Assembly: GCA_937900755.1 (NCBI GenBank)
Contig: CALCDN010000009.1
Span: 1 to 8,740, forward strand
Length of the DNA stretch: 8,740 nucleotides
Source: an uncultured Acetobacter sp.
Lineage (GTDB): Bacteria; Pseudomonadota; Alphaproteobacteria; Acetobacterales; Acetobacteraceae
Reading direction: 5' to 3'
Positions within the stretch are counted from its first letter, which is position 1. The number at the start of each line of letters is the position of its first letter. The position numbers and the translations under genes were made by a program. Under the pieces are notes generated by a model. It did not search any database. It worked only from the letters and a program-made list of their open reading frames with translations, and was not told the DNA's origin. Below are positions 1 through 6,646 of this stretch, piece after piece.

Positions 1-15
1 CCTTATGCCTGGCCC

Positions 16-1095
16 CTACGCTTGGCCAAGCAGTTCCCCCAGAATACGCGCCGTATAGTCCACCACGGGCACCACACGCCCGTAATTAATGCGCGTGGGG
101 CCAATAACGCCAATGGCGCCCACAATCCTGTTGGCTTCATTGCGTGCTGGCGCCATGACAACGGACATGCCGGTCGTGCCAAACAGCCCGCTTTCCGCCC
201 CGATGAAAATACGCACACCTTCCGAACTTTCAACCAGTTCCAGCAGGCGCAGCATGGTCTCCTGCGCCTCCAGCCGGTCAAACAGGGTCTGTATGGCCAC
301 AAGACGTTCCTGCCCGTCCACATCGGCCAGCAGGCGGGACTGGCCACGCACGATCAGCGTGCCCCCGCTTTCCCCCCGCGCTCCGTTCCATATGGCCAGG
401 CCACTTTCCACCACTTCGGCGGTCAGGCTGTTCAGGACCGTACGGTTCTCGCTCATTTCCGCCCCCACCCGGTGGCGCAGGTCGGGCAGGGAGGCCCCCA
501 TGGCGCGCGCGTTCAGGTAATTGGCGGCCTCCACCAGTGCCGAAGGCGGCGTGCCCGGTGGAATTTCAATCACCCTGTTCTCCACGTGTCCATTCGCCCC
601 CACCAGCACAACCAGCGCGCGATTGCCGCCAAGGGCTACGAATTCTATGTGCTTGATCCCGCCCTCCCCCTTGGGGGCCACCACCAGCCCGGCGGCGTCA
701 GACATCCCCGCCAGCAGGGAGGACGCCTCGGTCAGCGTATCCTGCAAGGAGCGCCCACGCGCCTCCAGCGAATGACCGATCACCTTCTGCTCATCCTCGG
801 ACAGGGCGCCAAACTGGAGCAGGCCATCCACAAACAAACGCAGGCCTTTTTCCGTTGGCAGGCGACCTGCGGAGGTATGGGGGGAAAACAAAAGCCCCGC
901 CTCGGTCAGGGAGACCATGACATTGCGGATTGTGGCAGGCGAGAGGGGCTGGCCCAACCTGCGCGACAGCGTGCGCGAACCCACGGGTTCGCCACTGGCC
1001 ATGTATTCCTCCACAATCTCGCGCAGGATGTTGGCGGAGCGTCCATCCAGTTCGGGGGGTAGCATCGCTTGGGCTGGCAACAGGCCACGCTTCAT
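16..1095 (-). CDS. hrcA: Heat-inducible transcription repressor HrcA
   Basis: HrcA is the DNA-binding repressor of class I heat-shock genes; in the family it binds CIRCE operators (typically at groESL) and depends on GroEL for activity. The 359-aa product has the normal family length. Residues 16-90 form the N-terminal winged helix, with the recognition region SPATIRNVMVSLTEAGLL at 52-69 followed by SPHTSAGRLPTEKG. The middle is the GAF-like domain, and the C-terminus carries IGVIGPTRINYGRVVPVVDYTA-type sequence (about 329-349), a family hallmark. The ATG at 1095 is preceded by AAGGAG (1106-1111) at 10 nt, which favours it over the internal Met11. It is divergent from rph. No CIRCE element (TTAGCACTC-N9-GAGTGCTAA) is visible upstream, so autoregulation through CIRCE is not supported here. 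The AAGG at the extreme left edge, read on the minus strand, could be the ribosome site of a downstream gene. grpE is the usual follower, but nothing of it is in the window. Confidence 0.97.
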   Translation of the reverse strand: MKRGLLPAQAMLPPELDGRSANILREIVEEYMASGEPVGSRTLSRRLGQPLSPATIRNVMVSLTEAGLLFSPHTSAGRLPTEKGLRLFVDGLLQFGALSEDEQKVIGHSLEARGRSLQDTLTEASSLLAGMSDAAGLVVAPKGEGGIKHIEFVALGGNRALVVLVGANGHVENRVIEIPPGTPPSALVEAANYLNARAMGASLPDLRHRVGAEMSENRTVLNSLTAEVVESGLAIWNGARGESGGTLIVRGQSRLLADVDGQERLVAIQTLFDRLEAQETMLRLLELVESSEGVRIFIGAESGLFGTTGMSVVMAPARNEANRIVGAIGVIGPTRINYGRVVPVVDYTARILGELLGQA

Positions 1096-1122
1096 GGCTC
1101 TCAGGCTCCTTCGTGCGGTCTG

Positions 1123-1144
1123 ATAAGCGTTTATAACGGCTTAT
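1123..1144. promoter_or_regulatory. AT-rich dyad in the hrcA/rph divergent intergenic region (possible operator or shared promoter)
   Basis: A 22-bp imperfect inverted repeat reads ATAAGC-GT-TTATAA-CG-GCTTAT, with 18 of 22 positions symmetric about the centre near 1133/1134. It lies in the 124-bp gap between the hrcA start and the rph start. The core contains a -10-like TATAAC on the plus strand (1132-1137) and an overlapping TATAAA on the minus strand (1135-1130). It could therefore be a symmetric -10 shared by divergent promoters, an operator, or both. No good -35 hexamer stands at 16-18 bp in either direction, so the promoter reading is tentative. It does not match CIRCE. Confidence 0.4.
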
Positions 1145-1219
1145 TGCCGGTTTTACTCCTGCCAAAAGCATTTTATGTGCAGGCACAACCCTTTGTCATT
1201 GTTTTGCAGGAGCAGCACC

Positions 1220-1954
1220 ATGCGTCCATCAGGCCGACAGGCCGGGCAGATGCGCCCCATTGTTATCGAAACCGGTTTTTCCCACCATGCGGAAGGCTCC
1301 GCCCTTATTCGCGTAGGCGGCACCGAGGTCCTGTGTACTGCCAGTGTGGAAAGCCGCGTGCCCCCCTTCCTGCGCGGCAAGGGCCAGGGCTGGGTTACGG
1401 CCGAATACGGCATGCTGCCCCGCGCCACCCACGCGCGCGGCGCACGCGAGGCCGCACGGGGCAAGCAGTCTGGCCGCACGCAGGAAATCCAGCGCCTGAT
1501 CGGCCGCTCGCTCCGCGCGGTCACGGACCTGAAGGCTCTGGGCGAGATGTGCGTCACACTGGATTGCGATGTCCTGAACGCCGATGGCGGCACACGCTGC
1601 GCCGCCATTACCGGCGCGTGGGTGGCGCTGCGTCTGGCCCTTGGCAAGCTGGTGGCCAACCGCGTGCTGCAAAATATTCCGCTAACCGGGCAGGTGGCCG
1701 CGGTCTCCTGCGGGCTGACCCACGCCGGAGCCGTGCTGGACCTTGATTACACCGAAGATAGCACAGCCCTTGCCGACACCAATTTTGTGCTCAGTGCGGA
1801 CCACCGTATTGTGGAAATTCAGGCAACAGCCGAACATGCCCCCTTTAGCGAGGACGCCTTTAACACCCTGTTCGCCCTCGCCCGCAAAGGGGCGGATGAC
1901 CTGTTTGAAGCCCAGTTGAACGCCATTCACACAGCAGAGCAAACCACACCATGA
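1220..1954 (+). CDS. rph: Ribonuclease PH
   Basis: RNase PH is a phosphate-dependent 3'-to-5' exoribonuclease that trims tRNA precursors and acts on other structured RNAs. It works in the cytoplasm as a ring-shaped hexamer. The 244-aa product is full length (family about 237-245). Visible hallmarks are the N-terminal RPSGR, HAEGSALI at 23-30, the block WVTAEYGMLPRATHAR (58-73), SGRTQEIQRLIGRSLRA (84-100) with phosphate-binding Arg86, Arg126 in DGGTR, and the catalytic carboxylates Asp180 and Asp186 in YTEDSTALAD. The ATG at 1220 is chosen over an upstream in-frame start at 1175: AGGAG (1208-1212) lies 7 nt before it, and homology begins exactly there. Its stop overlaps the rdgB start (ATGA), so the two are translationally coupled. 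It is not frameshifted at the C-terminus, unlike the well-known E. coli K-12 allele. Confidence 0.98.
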   Translation: MRPSGRQAGQMRPIVIETGFSHHAEGSALIRVGGTEVLCTASVESRVPPFLRGKGQGWVTAEYGMLPRATHARGAREAARGKQSGRTQEIQRLIGRSLRAVTDLKALGEMCVTLDCDVLNADGGTRCAAITGAWVALRLALGKLVANRVLQNIPLTGQVAAVSCGLTHAGAVLDLDYTEDSTALADTNFVLSADHRIVEIQATAEHAPFSEDAFNTLFALARKGADDLFEAQLNAIHTAEQTTP

Positions 1955-2550
1955 CCCACCCCACCCTCAAATCCGGCGACACGCTGGTGCTGGCCACCCA
2001 TAATGCGGGCAAACTGGCCGAGTTTTCCACCCTTATGGCCGAATTTGGCATTACCGTGCTCTCCGCAGGGGATCTGAACCTGCCCGAACCCGAGGAAACC
2101 GCCACAACCTTTGCAGGCAATGCCGCCATCAAGGCGCTGGCGGCGGCACAGGCTGCCAACCTGCCTGCCCTAGCCGATGATTCCGGCCTGTGTGTGAGCG
2201 CGCTTGGTGGGGCTCCGGGCATTTACTCCGCCCGCTGGGCTGGCCCCGACAAGGACTTTGCCGCCGCCATGGCCCGGATCGAGGAAGGCATTGGCCCCGA
2301 CGAACGCGAGGCATGGTTTGTGTGCGTGCTCTGCCTTGCCTACCCCGATGGCCGCACCCTTACCTTTGAAGGACGGATAAACGGGCAGATTGTCTGGCCC
2401 CCTCGCGGGACCAACGGGCACGGATACGACCCGATTTTTGAACCCGAAAATGAAACCCGCAGCTTTGCCGAAATGACGGACAAACAGAAAAACGCCATCA
2501 GCCACCGTGCCCGTGCGTTTGCCGCCTTCCGCAAGGCTTGCCTGGACTAA
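1951..2550 (+). CDS. rdgB: dITP/XTP pyrophosphatase (Ham1/RdgB family)
   Basis: This cytoplasmic house-cleaning enzyme hydrolyses non-canonical purine triphosphates (dITP, ITP, XTP) to monophosphate and pyrophosphate, which keeps deaminated bases out of DNA and RNA. The product is 199 aa, normal for the family. Motifs in order are the substrate-binding ATHNAGK (15-21), the metal/catalytic LADDSGL (74-80), GIYSARWAG (90-98), the base-recognition loop GHGYDPIFEP (156-165), MTDKQKNAISHRARA (175-189) with Lys180, and the C-terminal SHRAR signature at 184-188. The start overlaps the rph stop by 4 bp, and rph-rdgB pairing is common in proteobacteria. The gene is followed within about 7 bp by a strong terminator, so it is the last gene of this operon. 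The hemW gene that often follows rdgB in alphaproteobacteria is absent here. Confidence 0.97.
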   Translation: MTHPTLKSGDTLVLATHNAGKLAEFSTLMAEFGITVLSAGDLNLPEPEETATTFAGNAAIKALAAAQAANLPALADDSGLCVSALGGAPGIYSARWAGPDKDFAAAMARIEEGIGPDEREAWFVCVLCLAYPDGRTLTFEGRINGQIVWPPRGTNGHGYDPIFEPENETRSFAEMTDKQKNAISHRARAFAAFRKACLD

Positions 2551-2556
2551 CCCCAT

Positions 2557-2591
2557 AAAAAAAGAGCGCCCTTGTGGGGCGCTCTTTTTTT
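2557..2591. terminator. Bidirectional intrinsic terminator between rdgB and rpsA
   Basis: A perfect GAGCGCCC/GGGCGCTC stem (2564-2571 with 2577-2584) has a 5-nt loop. It is flanked by seven A on the left (2557-2563) and seven T on the right (2585-2591). The symmetry gives a U-tract on both strands, so it can stop rdgB transcripts from the left and rpsA transcripts from the right. Confidence 0.93.
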
Positions 2592-2611
2592 GCATGGCAA
2601 ACGACTTTGCC

Positions 2612-2645
2612 AAACCGGGGTGGCGCAAACCACCCCGGTTTTTTT
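2612..2645. terminator. Second stacked terminator hairpin, strongest on the plus strand
   Basis: A perfect 12-bp stem pairs AAACCGGGGTGG (2612-2623) with CCACCCCGGTTT (2630-2641) around the hexaloop CGCAAA, with a T-run at 2639-2645. On the plus strand this is a textbook terminator acting behind rdgB. On the minus strand the trailing run is only TTT, so it is weaker there and rpsA would rely mainly on the hairpin beyond it. It begins 20 bp after the first hairpin ends and only 4 bp separate it from the rpsA stop codon. Confidence 0.88.
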
Positions 2646-2649
2646 ATGC

Positions 2650-4362
2650 TCAGTCTTCGGTGTTACGACGACGGATCGCCGCACCCAGAATATCACCGAG
2701 CGATGCACCGCTATCCGCGGAGCCGTATTCGTTGATAGCCTGCTTGTCTTCTTCCACTTCGCGGCCCTTGATGGTCAGGGCAACCTTGCGGGACGTACGG
2801 TCAACGGACACAACCTTGGCGTCCACACGTTCGCCAACGGCGAAGCGTTCGGGGCGCTGTTCGGCCTTGTCACGCGCCAGTTCCGCACGGCGGATGAAGC
2901 CGCTCAGAACGTCGTCAACCTTCACTTCAATGCCGTTGGTCTGAACCGCGGTCACGATGCAGGTCACAATCGTACCCTTCTGGATGCTGGCCAGAGCGTC
3001 AGCCGCCGGATCTTCCTGAAGCTGCTTGATGCCAAGGGAGATACGTTCTTTTTCCACGTCCACGTCCAGAACCTTGGCTTTTACAACCTGGCCCTTTTCG
3101 TAGTTCTTCATGGCTTCTTCGCCAGCTTCGTCCCAGGACAGGTCGGACATGTGGACCATGCCGTCGATGTCCGCGGACAGGCCGATGAACAGGCCGAACT
3201 CGGTGATGTTGCGGATCTCGCCTTCCACCACGGAACCAACCTTGTGTTCCTCGGCGAACTGCTCCCACGGGTTGCGCTGCACCTGCTTCAGGCCCAGCGA
3301 GATGCGGCGCTTCGCGCTGTCCACATCCAGAACCATCACATCGACTTCCTGCGAAGTGGCGACGATCTTGCCCGGATGGACGTTCTTCTTCGTCCAGGAC
3401 ATCTCGGAAACGTGCACCAGACCTTCGACGCCCGGCTCCAGCTCCACGAATGCACCGTAATCGGTGATGTTCGTGACGCGACCGGTGTAGCGGGCACCCG
3501 GCGGGTACTTGATCGCCACGTTCTCCCACGGGTCAGCCTCAAGCTGCTTCATGCCCAGCGAGATGCGCTGCGTATCGGGGTTGAAGCGGATGACCTGCAC
3601 GCGGACCGGCTGGCCGATCTGGAGCGCTTCGGAGGGGTGGTTGATGCGCTTCCATGCGATGTCGGTCACATGCAGCAGGCCGTCAACGCCGCCCAGGTCA
3701 ACGAACGCACCGTAGTCGGTGATGTTCTTGACCACGCCGTCAAGGATCATGCCTTCGGTCAGGCCCTGGATCAGTTCGCTGCGCTGTTCAGCACGCGTTT
3801 CTTCCAGAACGGCACGACGGGAGACAACAATGTTGCCGCGCGCACGGTCCATCTTCAGGATCTGGAACGGCTGGGGCACGCCCATCAGCGGGCCGACGTC
3901 ACGCACGGGGCGGATGTCCACCTGGCTGCCGGGAAGGAACGCCATGGCCCCACCCAGATCAACCGTAAAGCCACCTTTGACGCGGCCATAGATGGTGCCG
4001 TTGACGCGCTGGTTGGCTTCGAAAGCTTTTTCGAGGCTGGTCCATGCTTCTTCGCGGCGTGCTTTTTCGCGGGAGAGAACGATGCTGCCGTCGCGGTCTT
4101 CGTAACGCTCGACGTACAGTTCGATCACATCGCCCGGCTGCACTTCAGGCTTGACGCCCGGAGGTGCGAATTCACGCAGGGAAACGCGGCCTTCGCTCTT
4201 CAGGCCGACGTCAACAATTGCGTAGTCGTCGGTCAGGCGGACAACGCGACCGCGCACAACGGACCCGTCAAAGCCGGAATCGCGGCCAAGGGTCTCGTCC
4301 AGAAGGGCGGCAAAATCTTCGCCACGGAAGTGATCCGTGGTCTGGGTGGTGGCTGAAGCCAT
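2650..4362 (-). CDS. rpsA: 30S ribosomal protein S1
   Basis: S1 binds mRNA at the 30S platform and unfolds leaders for translation initiation. The 570-aa product has the six-S1-domain layout of proteobacterial S1, at roughly 31-99, 117-184, 203-272, 288-358, 375-445 and 461-532. Domains 3-5 carry near-identical cores: NITDYGAFVDLGGVDGLLHV at 213-232, NITDYGAFVELEPGVEGLVHV from 298, and NITEFGLFIGLSADIDGMVHM from 385, with linkers ending RISLG(M/L/I)KQ. The start MASATTQTTDHFRGEDF is where S1 homology begins, so the longer reading frame to 4461 is not used. Only a distant AGGA (13 nt) precedes this ATG. That fits the known weak Shine-Dalgarno and S1 autocontrol of rpsA in E. coli. It is last in the aroA-cmk-rpsA series, and no ihfB follows. 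Codon use is more biased than in its neighbours, as expected for high expression. Confidence 0.98.
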   Translation of the reverse strand: MASATTQTTDHFRGEDFAALLDETLGRDSGFDGSVVRGRVVRLTDDYAIVDVGLKSEGRVSLREFAPPGVKPEVQPGDVIELYVERYEDRDGSIVLSREKARREEAWTSLEKAFEANQRVNGTIYGRVKGGFTVDLGGAMAFLPGSQVDIRPVRDVGPLMGVPQPFQILKMDRARGNIVVSRRAVLEETRAEQRSELIQGLTEGMILDGVVKNITDYGAFVDLGGVDGLLHVTDIAWKRINHPSEALQIGQPVRVQVIRFNPDTQRISLGMKQLEADPWENVAIKYPPGARYTGRVTNITDYGAFVELEPGVEGLVHVSEMSWTKKNVHPGKIVATSQEVDVMVLDVDSAKRRISLGLKQVQRNPWEQFAEEHKVGSVVEGEIRNITEFGLFIGLSADIDGMVHMSDLSWDEAGEEAMKNYEKGQVVKAKVLDVDVEKERISLGIKQLQEDPAADALASIQKGTIVTCIVTAVQTNGIEVKVDDVLSGFIRRAELARDKAEQRPERFAVGERVDAKVVSVDRTSRKVALTIKGREVEEDKQAINEYGSADSGASLGDILGAAIRRRNTED

Positions 4363-4646
4363 GTGGTACCGTAAATCCTGAGCCCGCCAGCAATATGCTC
4401 GCAGACTGTTCCTGCGCCCCGCGGACCGCGGCACGACTTGCCTGACGGAACGGATGAGCACCTGTACCCCCCGACCTTGTGGTCAGACCCGAATGTTATC
4501 CCCAAAAACCCACCACGGAGGGCGGATTTCTGTTTGCACAGAGAACACCTGCCCCCTGTTTGTCAACTCAAAGAGCAGTCCTGGGGGCAAATCGTGGGCA
4601 AAAAATGCCCAACACCACCTTGCCCCCCATGTGCAAAGGCAACCAC
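4363..4646 (-). promoter_or_regulatory. cmk-rpsA spacer: long rpsA leader with a -35-like TTGACA and hairpins
   Basis: The 284-bp spacer holds no gene. On the minus strand a perfect -35-like TTGACA lies at 4566-4561, but no good -10 hexamer is found 16-18 bp downstream (CTCTGT at 17 bp). An rpsA promoter here is therefore likely but not pinned down. If it is used, the 5' leader is roughly 160-170 nt. Upstream of it, just behind cmk, a perfect hairpin pairs TGGGCA with TGCCCA (4595-4611, 5-nt loop) without a U-tract, so it is not a clear terminator. Within the leader are GACC-ACAA-GGTC near 4473-4484 and the tandem palindrome CCGCGG-A-CCGCGG at 4419-4431. Leader-based autocontrol by S1 is known for E. 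coli rpsA; applying it here is inference. Confidence 0.45.
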
Positions 4647-5300
4647 TCAGCCGCGAACAGCCACGAGTCGTTCGCGCGTAACGCGCAGGGCCTCGGCCAG
4701 AACGGCCTGTGCGTCCAGCGTGTCCGTCTCGATCACATGCGCGTCATCCGCCACGCGCAGGGGAGCGGACTCCCGGCTGGCATCGGCCTCGTCCCGCGCG
4801 TGCAGGGCCTCTTCCATCTCGCGCAGTCGCGTCTGCGCATCGGCGGCTGTGGGGTCTCCCCCACTTTGCAAAAAGCGCCTGAGCGCCCGTGTGGCGGAAG
4901 ATGCGGTAATGAACAGCTTGACGTCCGCATCGGGGAAAATGGCGGTGCCAATATCGCGCCCGTCCAGCACCGCGCCACGCTCGGTGGCAAAGCGGTGCTG
5001 GGTTTCCACCAGTGCGGCGCGCACCGCAGGCTGGGCTGCCACCTTGCTGGCGGCCAGCGCCACGTCTGGCGTGCGCAGGTCCTTGCGCCGCATGTCCGCA
5101 GGCATCAGGGCTTCGGCAAATCTTTCAGCCGGTTGTGCGGGGTCCTGCCCCGCATCAAGTGCGAGCCGCCCCACGGCGCGGTAGAGCAGCCCCGTATCCA
5201 GGTATGGCAGGTCCAGCGCTTCGGCCAGCCTGCGGGCCAGCGTGCCCTTGCCAGCCGCCGCCGGGCCATCCACGGCAATAACCGGTCCGCCGCGCGTCAC
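4647..5300 (-). CDS. cmk: Cytidylate (CMP/dCMP) kinase
   Basis: This kinase transfers phosphate from ATP to CMP or dCMP, supplying CDP/dCDP and recycling CMP released by RNA and phospholipid turnover. The product is 217 aa, typical for the bacterial family. The P-loop reads DGPAAAGKGT (11-20); it differs slightly from the usual GPSGAGKG but keeps the Lys18 and Gly positions. LPYLDTGLLYRAVG (31-44) is the CMP-binding DTGxxYRA segment, LDGRDIGTAIFPDADVKLF (112-130) holds the conserved DGRDIGT, and RDEADASRESAPL (169-181) is the lid/substrate region. The initiator is GTG at 5300 (not ATG), overlapping the aroA stop by 4 bp (GTGA). Only a weak G-rich stretch precedes it, so translation probably depends on coupling to aroA. 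aroA-cmk-rpsA order is widespread in proteobacteria. Confidence 0.96.
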   Translation of the reverse strand: MTRGGPVIAVDGPAAAGKGTLARRLAEALDLPYLDTGLLYRAVGRLALDAGQDPAQPAERFAEALMPADMRRKDLRTPDVALAASKVAAQPAVRAALVETQHRFATERGAVLDGRDIGTAIFPDADVKLFITASSATRALRRFLQSGGDPTAADAQTRLREMEEALHARDEADASRESAPLRVADDAHVIETDTLDAQAVLAEALRVTRERLVAVRG

Positions 5301-6646
5301 GGCGCAAACCCCGCGCCAAGGCTGTTCATCAACTGCAAATAGCCTGGAAAGCTGGTGTCTATGAACGCGGTGTCGTCAATTTCCACCGGGTTCTGGGCGA
5401 CAAGGCCCAGCACGGAGGCGCTCATGGCCAGCCGGTGGTCCATGTGGGTCTGCACAACACCGCCGCCGGGAATGGCGTTGTCGGTGCCGTACACCACCAG
5501 ATCATCCCCCTCGACCGCTGTTTTAACACCATTGTTTTCCAGGAGCGCCACGGTGGCGGCCAGCCGGTCACTCTCCTTCACCCGCAGTTCCTCCACCCCG
5601 CAAAAGCGGGAGGTGCCAGAGGCATACGCCGCCGCCACGGCCAGAATGGGGTATTCATCAATCATGGACGGGGCGCGGTCGGCGGGCACGGTTACGCCCT
5701 TGAGGGTGGAGGCGCGGACATGCAGGTCGCCCACCAGTTCGCCCCCTTCGGTGCGGACATTGGTGACCTCAAGCTGCGCGCCCATTTCCTGCAAGGTAAT
5801 GAACAACCCGGTACGCAGGGGGTTCAGCCCCACGGTGGAAATGACAATATCCGCCCCCCGCACCAGCAGGGCCGCAACAATGGGGAAGGCGGCGGAGGAC
5901 GGGTCCCCCGGCACCACCACGTCGCGCGCCACAAGGTCCGGTCGGCCTTGCAGCACAATAATCCGTCCACCCTGCGCGGTTTCCTCCACCTTAACGTGCG
6001 CGCCAAAGTGGCGGAGCATGTTTTCGGTATGGTCACGGGTGGCCACGGGCTCTTCCACCCGTGTCTGCCCCTGCGCGTTCAGCCCGGCCAGCAGCACGGC
6101 GGACTTGACCTGGGCCGAGGCCACGGGCAGGCGGTAATCCAGCGGGTGGGGGGCGGCCAGACCACCAATGGCCATGGGCAGGCGCCCCCCCTCACGCGCC
6201 ATGAAGGTGGCCCCCGTGCCCGCCAGCGGGTCCATGACGCGCTTCATGGGCCTGCGGCGCAGGCTGGCATCCCCCGTCATGACCGACACCATGCCGTGGC
6301 TGGCCAGAATACCCGACAAAAGGCGCGCCGCCGTGCCGGAATTGCCCATGTCCAGCACATCCTCAGGCTCACGCAGCTTGCCAATGCCCAAGCCTGTCAC
6401 GCGCCAGTCCCCCGGCGCATGCTGGGTTACCTGTGCGCCAAGTGCGCGCATGGCGGCGGCGGTGCGCAGAACGTCCTCCCCTTCCAAAAGCCCGGTAATA
6501 TGGGTTTCCCCCCGTGCGAGGGAGGCAAACATGAGCGCGCGATGGCTAATGGACTTGTCACCCGGTACACGGATGGAACCGGAAAGAGGGGCCTGCGCGC
6601 GCGTAACCCGCAGCGGACGGGCGGAGGGGGAGGATGCGTGTGTCAT
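5297..6646 (-). CDS. aroA: 3-phosphoshikimate 1-carboxyvinyltransferase (EPSP synthase), class II-like
   Basis: The enzyme joins PEP to shikimate-3-phosphate, the sixth step of the shikimate pathway to chorismate and aromatic amino acids. The 449-aa product is full length. Visible sites are SIRVPGDKSISHRALMF (24-40) with Lys31 and Arg36, LDMGNSGTAARLL (98-110), SLRRRPMKRVMDPL (128-141), SAQVKSAVLLAGL (177-189), TRDHTENML (203-211), VPGDPSSAAFP (245-255), RAPSMIDEYPILAV (324-337) with catalytic Asp330, ELRVKESDR (353-361) and HMDHRLAMS (401-409). The overall wording resembles class II (CP4-like) enzymes, but the PEP-site residue is Gly104 in GNSGT where CP4 has alanine. The ATG at 6646 is chosen because homology begins shortly after it; an upstream extension to 6781 is not EPSPS-like. 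AGGG sits only 2 nt from the ATG, an awkward ribosome site. It overlaps cmk by 4 bp. Confidence 0.97.
   Translation of the reverse strand: MTHASSPSARPLRVTRAQAPLSGSIRVPGDKSISHRALMFASLARGETHITGLLEGEDVLRTAAAMRALGAQVTQHAPGDWRVTGLGIGKLREPEDVLDMGNSGTAARLLSGILASHGMVSVMTGDASLRRRPMKRVMDPLAGTGATFMAREGGRLPMAIGGLAAPHPLDYRLPVASAQVKSAVLLAGLNAQGQTRVEEPVATRDHTENMLRHFGAHVKVEETAQGGRIIVLQGRPDLVARDVVVPGDPSSAAFPIVAALLVRGADIVISTVGLNPLRTGLFITLQEMGAQLEVTNVRTEGGELVGDLHVRASTLKGVTVPADRAPSMIDEYPILAVAAAYASGTSRFCGVEELRVKESDRLAATVALLENNGVKTAVEGDDLVVYGTDNAIPGGGVVQTHMDHRLAMSASVLGLVAQNPVEIDDTAFIDTSFPGYLQLMNSLGAGFAP

Noticed and set aside
22..1062. A 346-codon plus-strand open frame antisense to hrcA
   Set aside because: It is a shadow of hrcA with a His/Gln/Arg-rich composition, no ribosome site and no recognisable domain.
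2572..4356. A 594-codon open frame on the plus strand, antisense to all of rpsA
   Set aside because: It mirrors the strongly biased codon use of rpsA, which avoids the codons (TTA, CTA, TCA) that would place stops in this antisense frame. Its His/Asp/Ala-rich translation resembles no protein, and it starts inside the terminator.
4419..4431. CCGCGG-A-CCGCGG tandem palindrome in the rpsA leader
   Set aside because: Short GC palindromes are common at this base composition and a 1-nt loop cannot form a hairpin. It is noted in the leader entry but not claimed as a site.
4363..4461. An N-terminal extension of S1 by 33 residues
   Set aside because: The extension reads like translated leader (Arg/Ser-rich, no S1 homology), and the normal S1 N-terminus starts at 4362.
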